The position numbers were made by a program, and so were the translations under genes. This document shows positions 8,728 to 18,480 of a stretch of DNA of 64,000 nt, one piece after another. The notes beneath the pieces are model-generated. The model searched no databases. It was not told the DNA's origin and saw nothing but the letters and a program-made list of their open reading frames with translations. The DNA is from JAQGMV01 sp963828715 (GTDB lineage: Bacteria; Pseudomonadota; Gammaproteobacteria; Burkholderiales; SG8-41). The stretch is taken from contig CAWHFX010000007.1 in assembly GCA_963828715.1 (NCBI GenBank), positions 198,952 through 262,951 of the forward strand, in the 5' to 3' direction. Every line of letters begins with the position of its first letter. Position 1 is the stretch's first letter.

Positions 8728-10999
8728 CTAGAATGCGCCGCCGAACGTAAACTGGAAAGGTTGCTTGCGATCGCCCTCCTCGCTGCGTATGGGCTGCGCG
8801 ATGCTGATTTTAAGCGGTCCCATCGGGGAAACCCATAGCACCGCGATGCCCATGGATAAGCGCATTTCGCTGCCGGACCATTTCTCGCCGGTCATACCCG
8901 TATCCACAAACGCGCTCATCCTTACGCTCTTGTCGCCGGCGAGACCCGGAAAGGGGAACAGGAACTCGGCGTTGCCGAGCACCTTGTGATTGCCGCCGCG
9001 AGGATTGCCCTGCAGATCTTTCGGGCCCACTGTGAAGACACGAAAACCGCGCAGCGAGTTTACTCCACCCAGATAGAAGTTTTTGAAGAAAGGCAGGGTA
9101 GGCGTGTTGGCATAGCCGTCGCCGTAGCCGATTTCGCCGTTCAACATCAGCACGTAGTCCCGGGTCAACGGGAAGTAACGCTGATACTGGTATTGTGCTT
9201 TGTAGTACCTGGAGCGACGGCCCCGGAAAGGCGAACTCACCGCTCGCGCGCTGCAGCGCTCCCCGAGTCGGATAGATCAGGCTGTCGCGGCCATCGCGAT
9301 TCCAGCCGATCGTGCCGAGCAGCGCGTCGTTGTCCGCGCCGAACGTACGCACGTAGTCGAGGTAAATGAGCGGACTGTCGGCAGCCGTTCCTATGCTCGT
9401 CTTCTCGTAACCGATACCGTAGCTGATCGTGTCGATCTCGGTCACCGGCACGCCGAAGCGCATGGCCGCGCCCGCGGTGTCGGTCGTGTAATTGCCGAGG
9501 CCGGCGCTCGAAGCGTCGACTTTCCTCAGGTAAACGTCGAACCCGCGGCTGATCCCGTCCGGCGTGTAGTAGGGATCGGTGAGGGACACCGCATAGGTCG
9601 TGTTGATCTTGCTGGTGTTGACACCGAACGAAACGTGCTTGCCGGAGCCGAGGAAGTTGTTCTGCGTGAGAGAGCCTGAAAGGATCAGACCCTCGCCGCT
9701 GCCAAAGCCGGCACCGAGCAGAACGGACCCGGTCGGCCGCTCGACGACGCTTACGTTGACGTCGACCTGATCGGTCGTGCCCTGGACCGCGGGCGTTTCG
9801 ATGTTGGTTTCGGTGAAGTAACCGAGACGGTCCAGACGCTGCTTCGAAGTAGTGATGCGGTCCGACGCATACCACGCGCCCTCGAGCTGGCGCATTTCGC
9901 GGCGTATCACCTCGTCACGCGTACGCGCATTGCCGGAGATATTGATCCGCCGGACGTACACGCGCCGGCCGGGATCGATAATGAACGTGAAGGAGGCTTC
10001 CCGTTTCTCCTTATCCAGTTCCGGCGCCGCATTCACGTTCGCGAAGGCGTAGCCGTCGGCGCCCAACCGGTCGCTGATTTTCTTGGTCGATTCCGTGACG
10101 CGCGCGCGCGAGAAGATCTCGCCGGGTTTCAGCGTGATGAGCTTCCGGATTTCGGCCTCCGGCAGCAGGGGCTCGCCGGCTACCTTCACGTCCGAAACTC
10201 TGTAGCGTGGTCCTTCGCTCACGGCGATCGTGACGTAGATGTCCTTCTTGTCGGGCGTGATGGAGACCTGGGTGGACTCGACGTTGAACTCGAGAAAGCC
10301 GCGGTCGAGATAGTACGAACGCAGCGTCTCCAGGTCGGCCGCGAGCTTCTGGCGTGAATACTGATCGGCCTTGCTGTACCACGTGAGCCAGCCCGGGGTG
10401 CGCAGCGAGATCTGGCGCAGCAATTCGCGCTCGGGAAAGACCTGGTTGCCGATGATCGTGATCTGCCGGATCTTGGAAGCTTCGCCTTCCTCGATCGTGA
10501 AGCTCACGGACACGCGATTGCGCTCGAGCGGCGTCACCGTGGTGCTGACGTTGGTCGCGTAACGCCCGCGAGTCAGGTACTGACGCTTCAGTTCCTGTTC
10601 AGCGCGATCGAGCAGACCCTTGTCGAAGATGCGTCCCTCGGCGAGCCCGATCTGGCTCATCGCCTTCAGCACCGTTTCCCGATCGAACTCGCGCATGCCG
10701 GTGAACTGGATCTGGGCGATCGAGGGCCGTTCCTGCACGACAACGACGAGCACGCCCTCTTCGGCTTCGACAGACACATCCCGAAAGAAGCCCGTCGCGA
10801 AAAGCGCGCGGATCGTCTGGGACGCTTTCTCGTCGGTCATCGTGTCGCCCACCTTCACGGGAAGGTAGCTGAAGACCGTGCCAGCCTCGGTGCGCTGGAT
10901 TCCTTCTACGCGGATGTCTTTTATTTCGAACGGTTCGATCGCTCGGGCCGGCGCAGCGCTCAGTGCAACCAGCAGAATCCCGACACGAAAAAAGTGCAT
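8728..10999 (-). CDS. bamA: Outer membrane assembly factor BamA, frameshifted
   Basis: Central channel of the BAM complex that inserts beta-barrel proteins. The signal peptide MHFFRVGILLVALSAAPARA is followed by five POTRA domains and a C-terminal barrel; GEIGYGDGYANTPTLPFFKN and the barrel SLRGF segment are family motifs, and the terminal FTFGGAF is a typical barrel-closing beta signal. The reading breaks at about 9208-9212: after EFAFPGPSL one extra base shifts the frame, and RYYKAQYQYQRYFPLTRDY continues in the next frame to the true end. Removing one base gives about 756 residues, normal for the family. It lies 3 bp after rseP. Confidence 0.92.
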
Positions 11000-11002
11000 C
11001 TA

Positions 11003-12367
11003 TTAGCCGCTAATCAGACGATTGATGTCGTTATATAAAGCAAAAGCCATCAGAACGAACAGCAGGCCCATGCCGAGATGCTGTCCTATTTCGATGGCTT
11101 TGTCCGAGACCGGACTGCCTTTGAATAGCTCGAAAATATAATACATCAGATGACCACCGTCCAATAACGGGATCGGCAGCAGGTTGAGCACGCCGAGACT
11201 GATGCTGATGAGCGCGAGGAAGAGCAGGAACGAGACAGTGCCCGCCTGTGCCGACTGACCGGCGTAATCGGCGATCGTGATCGGCCCGCTCAGGTTCTTG
11301 AGCGACACTTCGCCGATGATCATCCTGCCGAGCATCTGCAGACTGAACACCGACGTGTCCCAGGTCTTGTAGAACGCCTGTCCGATGCTTTCGATCGGAC
11401 CGTAGCGGACTTCCGTCATGACGCCGGCAAGCGCGTCCCGATCGATCTTCGGACCGGCGCCGATCCGGCCGACGGGCCGACCGTTCTCGGTGAATACGTC
11501 AGGCATGACCGGCAAACTGAGCTGCGTTCCATTGCGGCGAATCTCGAGATTCAAAGCCGCGCCCGGATGCGAGCGCACCGCCGCGACAACGTCCTCCCAG
11601 CTGTGAACCGTGTCGCGGCCGATCGCGAGGATCTCGTCCCCGGCTTTGAGTCCGGCGCGTTCGGCGGCGCCTCCGCTCAGCACGTTGCCGATCACACCCG
11701 GCAGCGGCGGCTGTTGTCGGACCAGCCCGAGCCCGCGCAGAAAGTCGCTGTCGAGGTCCGTGGCCGTGAGCTGCGCAAGATCGAGCTCACGTACCGCGCG
11801 CTCGCCGGAAATACCCCTCACCTCGACGGGCACGCGCTCCTTCTTTACTGCATGGTGCAGCAGCACCCACCGCGCATCCTGCCACGTCTGTATGGATTCG
11901 TCGCCGATGCGAGTGATCGTCTCGCCCTGCTGGAAGCCAGCCGTTGCCGCAGCCGTATTCGGTTCCACCGGTCCTACGATCGGTTTCAGGCCCGGCACGC
12001 CGTGCATGAACAGGATCCAATACAGCACAACCGCGAGCACGAAGTTCGCTGCGGGACCGGCAAGCACGATCGCAAAACGCCGGGCAATACTCTGGCGGTT
12101 GAACGCGCGATCGAGCTCGTGCGCGTCCACCGGCGCCTCGCGCTCGTCGAGCATCTTCACGTAGCCACCGAGGGGGAACGCTGCGATGGCCCATTCGGTT
12201 CGGTCCGGGCCCACTTTGCGCGACCACAGCGGCCGGCCGAAACCGAGCGAGAAACGCAGCACCTTTACATTACAGAGCCGCGCGACCAGATAATGGCCAA
12301 GCTCGTGGACGACGATCAGAAGCCCCAGTGTGACGACGAACGCAACCGCAGTGTTCAGGAGATTCAT
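11003..12367 (-). CDS. rseP: Site-2 intramembrane zinc protease RseP
   Basis: Cleaves anti-sigma factor RseA within the membrane in the sigma-E envelope stress response and clears signal-peptide remnants. The 454 residues show the HExxH site in the first membrane segment (VVHELGHYLVARL), the FxxGGYVKM loop, two PDZ domains (about 115-290, including SGGAAERAGLKAGDEILAI), and the NLLPIPLLDGGHL zinc-ligand motif near the C-terminus. It is placed between dxr and bamA, the usual order. Confidence 0.96.
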   Translation of the reverse strand: MNLLNTAVAFVVTLGLLIVVHELGHYLVARLCNVKVLRFSLGFGRPLWSRKVGPDRTEWAIAAFPLGGYVKMLDEREAPVDAHELDRAFNRQSIARRFAIVLAGPAANFVLAVVLYWILFMHGVPGLKPIVGPVEPNTAAATAGFQQGETITRIGDESIQTWQDARWVLLHHAVKKERVPVEVRGISGERAVRELDLAQLTATDLDSDFLRGLGLVRQQPPLPGVIGNVLSGGAAERAGLKAGDEILAIGRDTVHSWEDVVAAVRSHPGAALNLEIRRNGTQLSLPVMPDVFTENGRPVGRIGAGPKIDRDALAGVMTEVRYGPIESIGQAFYKTWDTSVFSLQMLGRMIIGEVSLKNLSGPITIADYAGQSAQAGTVSFLLFLALISISLGVLNLLPIPLLDGGHLMYYIFELFKGSPVSDKAIEIGQHLGMGLLFVLMAFALYNDINRLISG

Positions 12368-12402
12368 GGCCTTGGCCGAGAGTCAAAGAGAAGTAAGAAC
12401 GC

Positions 12403-13620
12403 TCAATGCACCTTGATGTTCCCGGCCCGCGTCTCGCGCGCGTCGGCAAGGCAGCGTCGGGCGCACTCGCGCGCCGCCCGATCGGCTTCGAGAACGTCAT
12501 CGAGCGAATCCACGGCACCGCGCTCGCAACGCGTAAGCACGGCCTGGATGAGTTGCGGGATATCCGTGAACCCGATCTTCCCCGACAGAAAGCGTTCGAC
12601 CGCCACTTCGTTGGCGGCGTTAAGAACGGCCGGGGCGCACCCGCCGGCCGCGAGCGCCTCGTAAGCGAGTCTCAGACAGGGGAAGCGCGTGACGTCCGGT
12701 CTCTCGAAGTGCAGCGAGCCGATGCGCGCGAGGTCGAGGAAGTCCACACCGGCGTCGATGCGATCGGGATAGGCGAGCGCGTGGGCAATGGGCGTGCGCA
12801 TGTCGGGATTACCGAGCTGCGCGATGACAGATCCGTCGACATATTCAACGAGCGAATGGATGACGCTCTCCGGATGAATCACGACTTCGATCTGGTCGGA
12901 GCGCGCATTGAAGAGCCAGCGCGCCTCGATCACCTCGAGGCCCTTGTTCATCATCGTGGCCGAATCGACCGAGATCTTGCGGCCCATGACCCAGTTCGGA
13001 TGCGCACATGCCGCCTGTGGCGTCACGTGTGCAAGCTCATTCACCGGCGTGAGGCGGAACGGCCCGCCCGAAGCGGTGAGCAGGATCCGCCGCACGCCGA
13101 CGGCGCGCAGCTCGCCCGCGAAGTGTCGCGGCAGTGCCTGGAATACTGCGTTGTGTTCGCTGTCGATCGGTAGCAGCGCGGCGCCACCGGCCTGCGCTGC
13201 GCGCAGGAGCACCGGCCCCGCGGTGACCAGCGCCTCCTTGTTCGCGAGCAGCACTTTCTTGCCCGCGGCCGCAGCCGCGAACGTTGCCCTGAGACCGGCA
13301 ATACCGACGATTGCGGCCATCACGGCGTCGGTTTCCGGCAATGCCGCGACGAATTCGAGTCCTTCACTGCCATGCAGAACCTGGGTCTCGAGACCGCTGT
13401 CGCGCGCACGCCGCTCGAGTTTCTCCGCGGCACTCGCTTCCGCCAGCACCGCGTAGCGGGGCCGATGCCGGAGGCATTGGTCGAACAGCACGTCCGCTCG
13501 GGCATTCGCCGTCAAGGCGAGCACGCGGAATCGGTCCGGATGACGCTCCACCACGTCGAGAGTGTTCGCGCCGACGCTCCCGGTAGATCCCAGGATGGTG
13601 AGATTCTGGATCGCGTTCAT
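12403..13620 (-). CDS. dxr: 1-deoxy-D-xylulose-5-phosphate reductoisomerase
   Basis: Second step of the non-mevalonate isoprenoid pathway, making MEP from DXP with NADPH. The 405-residue protein starts MNAIQNLTILGSTGSVGANT (NADPH-binding loop) and shows LLANKEALVTAG, LPIDSEHNAVFQ, ILTASGGPF and the metal/substrate segment NWVMGRKISVDSATMMNKGLE. It lies 12 bp downstream of cdsA and 35 bp upstream of rseP. Together with uppS it links isoprenoid supply to undecaprenyl phosphate in the same operon. Confidence 0.97.
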   Translation of the reverse strand: MNAIQNLTILGSTGSVGANTLDVVERHPDRFRVLALTANARADVLFDQCLRHRPRYAVLAEASAAEKLERRARDSGLETQVLHGSEGLEFVAALPETDAVMAAIVGIAGLRATFAAAAAGKKVLLANKEALVTAGPVLLRAAQAGGAALLPIDSEHNAVFQALPRHFAGELRAVGVRRILLTASGGPFRLTPVNELAHVTPQAACAHPNWVMGRKISVDSATMMNKGLEVIEARWLFNARSDQIEVVIHPESVIHSLVEYVDGSVIAQLGNPDMRTPIAHALAYPDRIDAGVDFLDLARIGSLHFERPDVTRFPCLRLAYEALAAGGCAPAVLNAANEVAVERFLSGKIGFTDIPQLIQAVLTRCERGAVDSLDDVLEADRAARECARRCLADARETRAGNIKVH

Positions 13621-13632
13621 TGGGCCTGCACT

Positions 13633-14427
13633 TTACATGTAATAAAGGACGAGCGCCGCAAACGGCAGCGTCGAGGTCAGTCCATCGATGCGGTCCAGCA
13701 CCCCGCCGTGCCCCGGCAGCAGTTGCCCGCTGTCCTTCACGCCCACCTGCCGCTTCATGAGCGATTCAAACAAATCGCCGACGATGCTCAGCACGAGGAC
13801 GGCCACGAAGATGAGAAGACCGTATTGCGCGTCAACCAGTCGTGAACCCGCGGGAGCTGTGAGCCACAGCACTCCATAATAGAGCCCGATGGCCGCGACC
13901 GCTCCCAGCACGCCTTCCCAACTCTTGCCGGGACTGATCGTCGGTGCGAGCTTGCGGCGTCCCCAGCACCTGCCCACGGCATACGCGGCCGTGTCGGCAA
14001 CCCACACGATCGACAGTATGAGCAGCAGGGTCCATGGGGTCGTCTGCAACTGCACGAGTGCAAGCCACATCGGAACGAGCACGATCCACCCGACCAGCCC
14101 GCGGACGAACGTGTTGCGCACCGACCAATGCCGGGATAGCCATAGCGGTGCGATCAGAACCCAGAAGCAGACGCTCAATCGGTAGGGCCAGGCTTCGAAG
14201 TGCGAAAGCGGCACCAGGTACAGCACTGCTGGCGCGGAGAGGCTTACCAAAGCGCCGTACGCATAACGGGCGCGAGGTCCCATCAGGGCAAGATCGGCCC
14301 ACTCGACGCTCGCAGTCGCCAGGCCGGGCAGCAGGAACAGCGCCCAGGCGATTTGCGGCAGGAATAGCAGCGCGCCTGCAAAGACGGGCAAGAGGATCGC
14401 GGCCGTGAGTACGCGCTTCGCAAACAT
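13633..14427 (-). CDS. cdsA: Phosphatidate cytidylyltransferase
   Basis: Converts phosphatidic acid and CTP into CDP-diacylglycerol for phospholipid synthesis. The 264 residues form about eight membrane segments; the C-terminal signature SIVGDLFESLMKRQVGVKDS followed by GHGGVLDRIDGL is diagnostic of the family and carries the metal-binding aspartates. The start MFAKRVLTAAILLPV is a typical one. A 137-bp spacer containing repeat B1 separates it from uppS, while dxr follows at 12 bp. Confidence 0.95.
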   Translation of the reverse strand: MFAKRVLTAAILLPVFAGALLFLPQIAWALFLLPGLATASVEWADLALMGPRARYAYGALVSLSAPAVLYLVPLSHFEAWPYRLSVCFWVLIAPLWLSRHWSVRNTFVRGLVGWIVLVPMWLALVQLQTTPWTLLLILSIVWVADTAAYAVGRCWGRRKLAPTISPGKSWEGVLGAVAAIGLYYGVLWLTAPAGSRLVDAQYGLLIFVAVLVLSIVGDLFESLMKRQVGVKDSGQLLPGHGGVLDRIDGLTSTLPFAALVLYYM

Positions 14428-14489
14428 GTACTAACGCGCGCTTGGCCCGAGGTGAAAGCGAGCGCCGCCCACGAACCAAAAGGAAAGGA

Positions 14490-14564
14490 GGTGACGGAGG
14501 GAAACCATGGGTTTCCCTCTGTTCCGCGGGCAGCGAGGCCCGAGCCGCAGGCGAGCGCTGCCCA
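14490..14564. repeat. Family B structured intergenic repeat, copy B1
   Basis: Lies between uppS and cdsA and ends right against the uppS stop codon. A first inverted repeat (GGGAAACC/GGTTTCCC, 14499-14517) is followed by a long stem, GGGCAGCG at 14528-14535 pairing with CGCTGCCC at 14556-14563, around a conserved 20-nt loop. Copy B2 at about 35045-35115 has the same arrangement with paired changes in the long stem. There is no U-tract. Both copies sit at the 3' end of a minus-strand gene. Confidence 0.75.
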
Positions 14565-15350
14565 CTACCCGGCGGAGATACGAGCCTGTCCGCGGGCCGT
14601 TTTCAGTTGGTCGCTGGTGCGACCGAAACGACGTTCGCGCTGCTGGAACGACTGGATGGCAGTGCCGAGCGTGTGCGCGTCGAAGTCGGGCCACAGCGTT
14701 TCAATGAAATAGAGCTCGGTATACGCGAGCTGCCACAAAAGAAAATTGCTGATGCGCTGCTCGCCGCCGGTGCGGATGAAAAGATCCGGCTCGGGTGCAT
14801 AGCTCATGGCGAAGTATGGCGCCAGATCCGCCTCGGTGAAACCCTGCGCAAGCTCGGGACGCGCCTTCAGCATGCGATTCGTCGCCTGCAGAATATCCCA
14901 GCGGCCGCCGTAGTTCGCCGCGATCGTGAGATTGAGGCGCTGGTTTTGCGCCGTCTGGATCTCTGCCTGCTCGATCAGTCGCACAATGCGCGGCTCGAAC
15001 CGGCTGAGATCACCGATCGCCCGGAATCGTACCTCGTTGGAGTGCAGCTTTTCGATCTCCTGCTCGAGCGCCGAGACGAAGAGCTGCATCAGAAACTTCA
15101 CTTCTTCCTGCGGACGACGCCAGTTTTCGCTGCTGAACGCGAACAGCGTCAGGTGTTCGACGCCCTGCTTCACGCATGCCTTTACGGTCGCACGCACGGC
15201 CTCGAGCCCGCGGCGATGGCCCGCCACCCGGGGCAGGAACCGCTGCTTCGCCCAGCGGCCATTGCCGTCCATGATGATTGCGATGTGACGAGGTATGAGA
15301 CGATCCTCGGGAACCGCAACGGTCGAGCTGGAGTACCGTTCCACCGTCAT
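14565..15350 (-). CDS. uppS: Undecaprenyl diphosphate synthase
   Basis: Cis-prenyltransferase that builds the C55 lipid carrier for peptidoglycan and O-antigen. The 261 residues contain IAIIMDGNGRWAKQR (catalytic Asp and diphosphate binding), LTLFAFSSENWRRP, and the C-terminal signature DLFIRTGGEQRISNFLLWQL. Its start overlaps the frr stop by 4 bp. The C-terminus (RGQARISAG) ends one base before repeat B1. Confidence 0.96.
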   Translation of the reverse strand: MTVERYSSSTVAVPEDRLIPRHIAIIMDGNGRWAKQRFLPRVAGHRRGLEAVRATVKACVKQGVEHLTLFAFSSENWRRPQEEVKFLMQLFVSALEQEIEKLHSNEVRFRAIGDLSRFEPRIVRLIEQAEIQTAQNQRLNLTIAANYGGRWDILQATNRMLKARPELAQGFTEADLAPYFAMSYAPEPDLFIRTGGEQRISNFLLWQLAYTELYFIETLWPDFDAHTLGTAIQSFQQRERRFGRTSDQLKTARGQARISAG

Positions 15351-15904
15351 ATCGCCATCAGATCCGCTTCTTTGGCCTGCAGCAACTTGTCGATGTCCGC
15401 GATGTAGCGGTCGGTGAGCTTCTGCACGTCGTCCTGTGCGCGGCGCTCCTCGTCTTCCGCGACCTTCTTCTGCTTGAGGAGATCCTTGAGGTGATGGTTC
15501 GCGTCGCGCCGCACGTTGCGTACGGCAACCCGCGCGTTTTCGCCTTCCTTGTGCACGACCTTGATGAGATCCCGGCGCCGTTCTTCGGTAAGCGCCGGCA
15601 TCGGCACGCGCACCACTTCACCGACGGTCGCGGGGTTCAGGCCGAGATCAGCGTCGCGAATCGCCTTTTCGACCGCCCCGGCCATTTTCTTTTCCCAGGG
15701 CGTGACCCCGATCGTCCGCGCGTCGATGAGCGTCACGTTCGCCACCTGCGGAATGGGTGTCGGCGTGCCGTAGTAGTCCACTGTAACGTGGTCGAGCAAT
15801 CCGGTGTGGGCGCGTCCGGTCCGCACTTTCGCGAGGTCGTTGCGCAGAGATTCGATGCTCTTCTTCATCTTCTGCTCGGCAGATTTCTTGACGTCGGCGA
15901 TCAT
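15347..15904 (-). CDS. frr: Ribosome recycling factor
   Basis: With EF-G, splits the post-termination ribosome. The 185 residues match the universal length; the N-terminus IADVKKSAEQKMKKSIESL, the hinge region GLLDHVTVDYYGTPTPIPQV and the closing DRYIADIDKLLQAKEADLM are characteristic of the helical-bundle/beta-domain L shape. It follows pyrH by 28 bp and overlaps uppS by 4 bp, in the conserved tsf-pyrH-frr-uppS order. Confidence 0.97.
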   Translation of the reverse strand: MIADVKKSAEQKMKKSIESLRNDLAKVRTGRAHTGLLDHVTVDYYGTPTPIPQVANVTLIDARTIGVTPWEKKMAGAVEKAIRDADLGLNPATVGEVVRVPMPALTEERRRDLIKVVHKEGENARVAVRNVRRDANHHLKDLLKQKKVAEDEERRAQDDVQKLTDRYIADIDKLLQAKEADLMAI

Positions 15905-15932
15905 GATGACTCCTTCGTTCGCTCGAGGCCGG

Positions 15933-16652
15933 TCACGCGTGCACCATCGTGCCTTCGTCCTGGCCGAGGACGACGCGCTTCAGTGCATGCGGTTTGAAAA
16001 TGCTGAAAACGTTGATCGGGAGTTTCTGGTCGCGGCAGAGTGTCAGCGCGGTGGCATCCATCACTTTCAGGTTTCTGACGATCGCCTCGTCGAACGTGAG
16101 CTCCTTGAACCGCATGGCCTCGGGGTTCTTGTGCGGATCGTCCGTGTAGACCCCGTCCACTTTCGTCGCCTTGAGCACGAGTTCCACGTTCATCTCCATG
16201 CCGCGCAACGCCGCTGCCGTGTCCGTCGTAAAAAACGGATTACCGGTTCCCGCCGCGAAGATGACGATCTTGCCTTCTTCCAGGTAGCGCATTGCCTTGC
16301 CGCGGATATAGGGCTCGACAACCTGCTCGATGTTCAGTGCCGACTGCACACGGCTCACGAGGTTCACGCGTCGCATCGCGTCCTGCAGGGCAAGCGCGTT
16401 CATCACGGTCGCGAGCATACCCATGTAATCGGCAGTCGCGCGGTCCATGTGCGACGCAGCCGGCGCGAGGCCACGAAAGATGTTACCGCCGCCGATGACC
16501 ACCGCCAGTTCCACGTTCAGTTTCGCCACTTCCGCGATTTCGCCGACAATGCGCTCGATCGTGTCGCGACTGATGCCGTAACTGTCCTCCCCCATGAGCG
16601 CTTCGCCGCTCAGCTTGAGAAGGATGCGCTTGTAGACGGGCGTTTCTGGCAT
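15933..16652 (-). CDS. pyrH: UMP kinase
   Basis: Phosphorylates UMP to UDP in pyrimidine nucleotide synthesis. The 239 residues belong to the amino acid kinase superfamily: YKRILLKLSGEALMGEDSYG at the N-terminus, VVIGGGNIFRG, the TADYMGMLATVMNALALQDA segment, and the GTGNPFFTTDTAAALRG nucleotide loop. It lies 27 bp downstream of tsf. Confidence 0.97.
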   Translation of the reverse strand: MPETPVYKRILLKLSGEALMGEDSYGISRDTIERIVGEIAEVAKLNVELAVVIGGGNIFRGLAPAASHMDRATADYMGMLATVMNALALQDAMRRVNLVSRVQSALNIEQVVEPYIRGKAMRYLEEGKIVIFAAGTGNPFFTTDTAAALRGMEMNVELVLKATKVDGVYTDDPHKNPEAMRFKELTFDEAIVRNLKVMDATALTLCRDQKLPINVFSIFKPHALKRVVLGQDEGTMVHA

Positions 16653-16679
16653 TCTTATCTCGTCCGGGAGCGCCGGTCT

Positions 16680-17594
16680 TCAGGACGGCTGAGCGGTCTT
16701 GCTCTCGACGCCGGCGGCGGCTCCTACCTGGGCTCTCACTTCGGCCGCGAAATCATCCTTGCGCTTTTCCATTCCTTCTCCCACCACGTAGAGCATGAAC
16801 GCGGCGACCGAAGCGCCTTTGCTCTTGAGGAGGTCCGCCACACTCTGCTTGTCGTTCTTGACGAACGGCTGGCCAAGCAGGGTTACCTCCTTCAGGTACT
16901 TCTGCACGGCGCCTTCGACCATCTTTTCGACGATGTTCGCGGGCTTGCCGGATTCGGAGGCCTTCGCAGACGCGATGTCGCGCTCCTTCTGCACGATCTC
17001 GGGCGCAACGTCCTTTTGCGCGAGCGCGAGCGGCTTGCTCGCTGCGATGTGCATCGCCAGATCCTTCGCGAGCGCTTCATCGCCACCCACGACATCCACC
17101 AAGACGCCGATCTTCGATCCACCGTGAATGTAGCTCGCGAGACGCCCCTTGGCTTCGTGCCGCCGGAAGCGGCGAATGGACATGTTCTCGCCGATCTTGC
17201 CGACGAGCGCCTTACGCCGCTCGTCCACCGTGCTTCCGTCGAGCGTGAGTTGCGAGAGCGATTCCACATCGGCGGGAGCGTGTTCGGCGACCGCTTTCGC
17301 CAGCGCGTCCGCGAATGCGCGGAACTCCACATTGCGCGCGACGAAGTCGGTTTCGCAATTCACCTCGAGGAGTGCGCCGAGCTTTCCGTCCGGCGCGATG
17401 TACGCAGACACGATACCTTCCGCGGCGACCCGGCTGGCGGCCTTCGTAGCCTTGTTGCCCAACCGCACCCGCAGAATCTCCTCGGCCTTGTCGAGATCCC
17501 CGGCCGCTTCCGTAAGCGCTTTCTTGCATTCCATCATCGGAGCATCGGTCTTTTCGCGCAGCTCGCGCACCATACTCGCAGTCACTTCGGGCAT
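16680..17594 (-). CDS. tsf: Translation elongation factor Ts
   Basis: Guanine-nucleotide exchange factor for EF-Tu. The 304 residues begin MPEVTASMVRELREKTDAPM, the standard start; a longer in-frame reading upstream runs through the terminator-like spacer and is rejected. MECKKALTEAAGDLDKAEEI (N-terminal domain) and VNCETDFVARN (core) are family motifs, and LLGQPFVKNDKQSVAD lies in the C-terminal part. It follows rpsB after 136 bp that include an intrinsic terminator-like hairpin. Confidence 0.97.
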   Translation of the reverse strand: MPEVTASMVRELREKTDAPMMECKKALTEAAGDLDKAEEILRVRLGNKATKAASRVAAEGIVSAYIAPDGKLGALLEVNCETDFVARNVEFRAFADALAKAVAEHAPADVESLSQLTLDGSTVDERRKALVGKIGENMSIRRFRRHEAKGRLASYIHGGSKIGVLVDVVGGDEALAKDLAMHIAASKPLALAQKDVAPEIVQKERDIASAKASESGKPANIVEKMVEGAVQKYLKEVTLLGQPFVKNDKQSVADLLKSKGASVAAFMLYVVGEGMEKRKDDFAAEVRAQVGAAAGVESKTAQPS

Positions 17595-17614
17595 TGCCAG
17601 TTCTCCGCAATTAC

Positions 17615-17635
17615 AAAAAAGGGGCTTCGCGCCCC
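17615..17635 (-). terminator. Intrinsic terminator/attenuator between rpsB and tsf
   Basis: On the minus strand a GGGGC/GCCCC stem with a five-base GCGAA loop (17635-17621) is followed directly by six T residues (17620-17615). It stands downstream of rpsB and just upstream of tsf, so it would end part of the rpsB transcripts and lower tsf expression relative to rpsB. An rpsB-tsf attenuator is known in Escherichia coli; equivalence here is inferred from position. Confidence 0.7.
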
Positions 17636-17687
17636 TCACGCGAACCTCAGGGCCGGCTCGGCACCGCGTCAGAGGCTCGTTCGCGCA

Positions 17688-17705
17688 CCGGCTCCGCGGA
17701 GCCGG
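17688..17705. repeat. Perfect 18-bp palindrome in the rpsB-tsf spacer
   Basis: The 18-bp sequence made of CCGGCTCCG and its reverse complement lies 25 bp past the rpsB stop, upstream of the terminator hairpin. As RNA it would form a strong stem only with a distorted tip; as DNA it is a perfect dyad. It may form part of the 3' end of the rpsB message. Confidence 0.45.
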
Positions 17706-17730
17706 GCTCGTGTTGTCGACAAGCGGGGCG

Positions 17731-18480
17731 TCAGCCCGCCTCTTCCTCGCTTTCCTCCAGCTCGACGAACTCGTCGCCGCCGCCAACGATTTCCTTCAGA
17801 CTGTCGTTGCGGCCTTCGAGGTAGGCATCCGCGATTCCACGCGCATACAGGCGGATCGCACGGCTCGAATCGTCGTTGCCGGGAATGACGTAGTCCACGC
17901 CTTCGGGGCTGTGGTTGGTGTCAACGATCCCGATCACCGGAATGCCGAGCTTGTTCGCCTCGGCGATGGCGTTCTTCTGATAGCCGACGTCCACCACGAA
18001 CATGGCGTCCGGCAGGCCGTTCATGTCCTTGATGCCGCCGAGACTGCGGTCGAGCTTGGCCATTTCGCGCTGATAATGAAGCGCCTCTTTCTTGGCCAGG
18101 CGGTCGAGCGTGCCGTCCTGCTGCATCTGCTCCATGTCCTTCAGCCGCTTGATCGACTGCTTCACCGTCTTGTAATTGGTGAGCATGCCGCCCAGCCAGC
18201 GGTGATCGACGAACGGCGCCGCGGCGCGCTGGGCTTCCTCGCGAATGATTTCCCGTGCCTGGCGCTTGGTGCCGACGAACAGGACCGCGCCCTTGTTGGC
18301 CGAAATCTGGCGCACGAACTTGAGCGCCTCCTGGTACATGGCCAGGGTCTTCTCGAGGTTGACGATGTGGATCTTGTTACGATGGCCGAAGATATAGGGG
18401 GCCATCTTGGGATTCCAATAGCGAGTCTGATGTCCGAAATGGACGCCCGCTTCCAGCATTTCACGCATTGTTACCGACAT
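17731..18480 (-). CDS. rpsB: 30S ribosomal protein S2
   Basis: Small-subunit protein S2, needed for S1 docking. The 249 residues start MSVTMREMLEAGVHFGHQTR and include NPKMAPYIFGHRNKIHIVNL, RWLGGMLTNYKTVKQSI and GIVDTNHSPEGVDYVIPGND, all conserved. The acidic C-terminal tail (ELEESEEEAG) is common in betaproteobacteria. It is the first gene of the long minus-strand block and has its own upstream promoter candidate. Confidence 0.98.
   Translation of the reverse strand: MSVTMREMLEAGVHFGHQTRYWNPKMAPYIFGHRNKIHIVNLEKTLAMYQEALKFVRQISANKGAVLFVGTKRQAREIIREEAQRAAAPFVDHRWLGGMLTNYKTVKQSIKRLKDMEQMQQDGTLDRLAKKEALHYQREMAKLDRSLGGIKDMNGLPDAMFVVDVGYQKNAIAEANKLGIPVIGIVDTNHSPEGVDYVIPGNDDSSRAIRLYARGIADAYLEGRNDSLKEIVGGGDEFVELEESEEEAG

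Noticed and set aside
15804..17888. 694-codon open reading frame on the plus strand opposite frr-pyrH-tsf-rpsB
   Set aside because: Antisense to four well-identified genes; the length is a product of high GC codon use, and the protein is His/Arg-rich with no motif.
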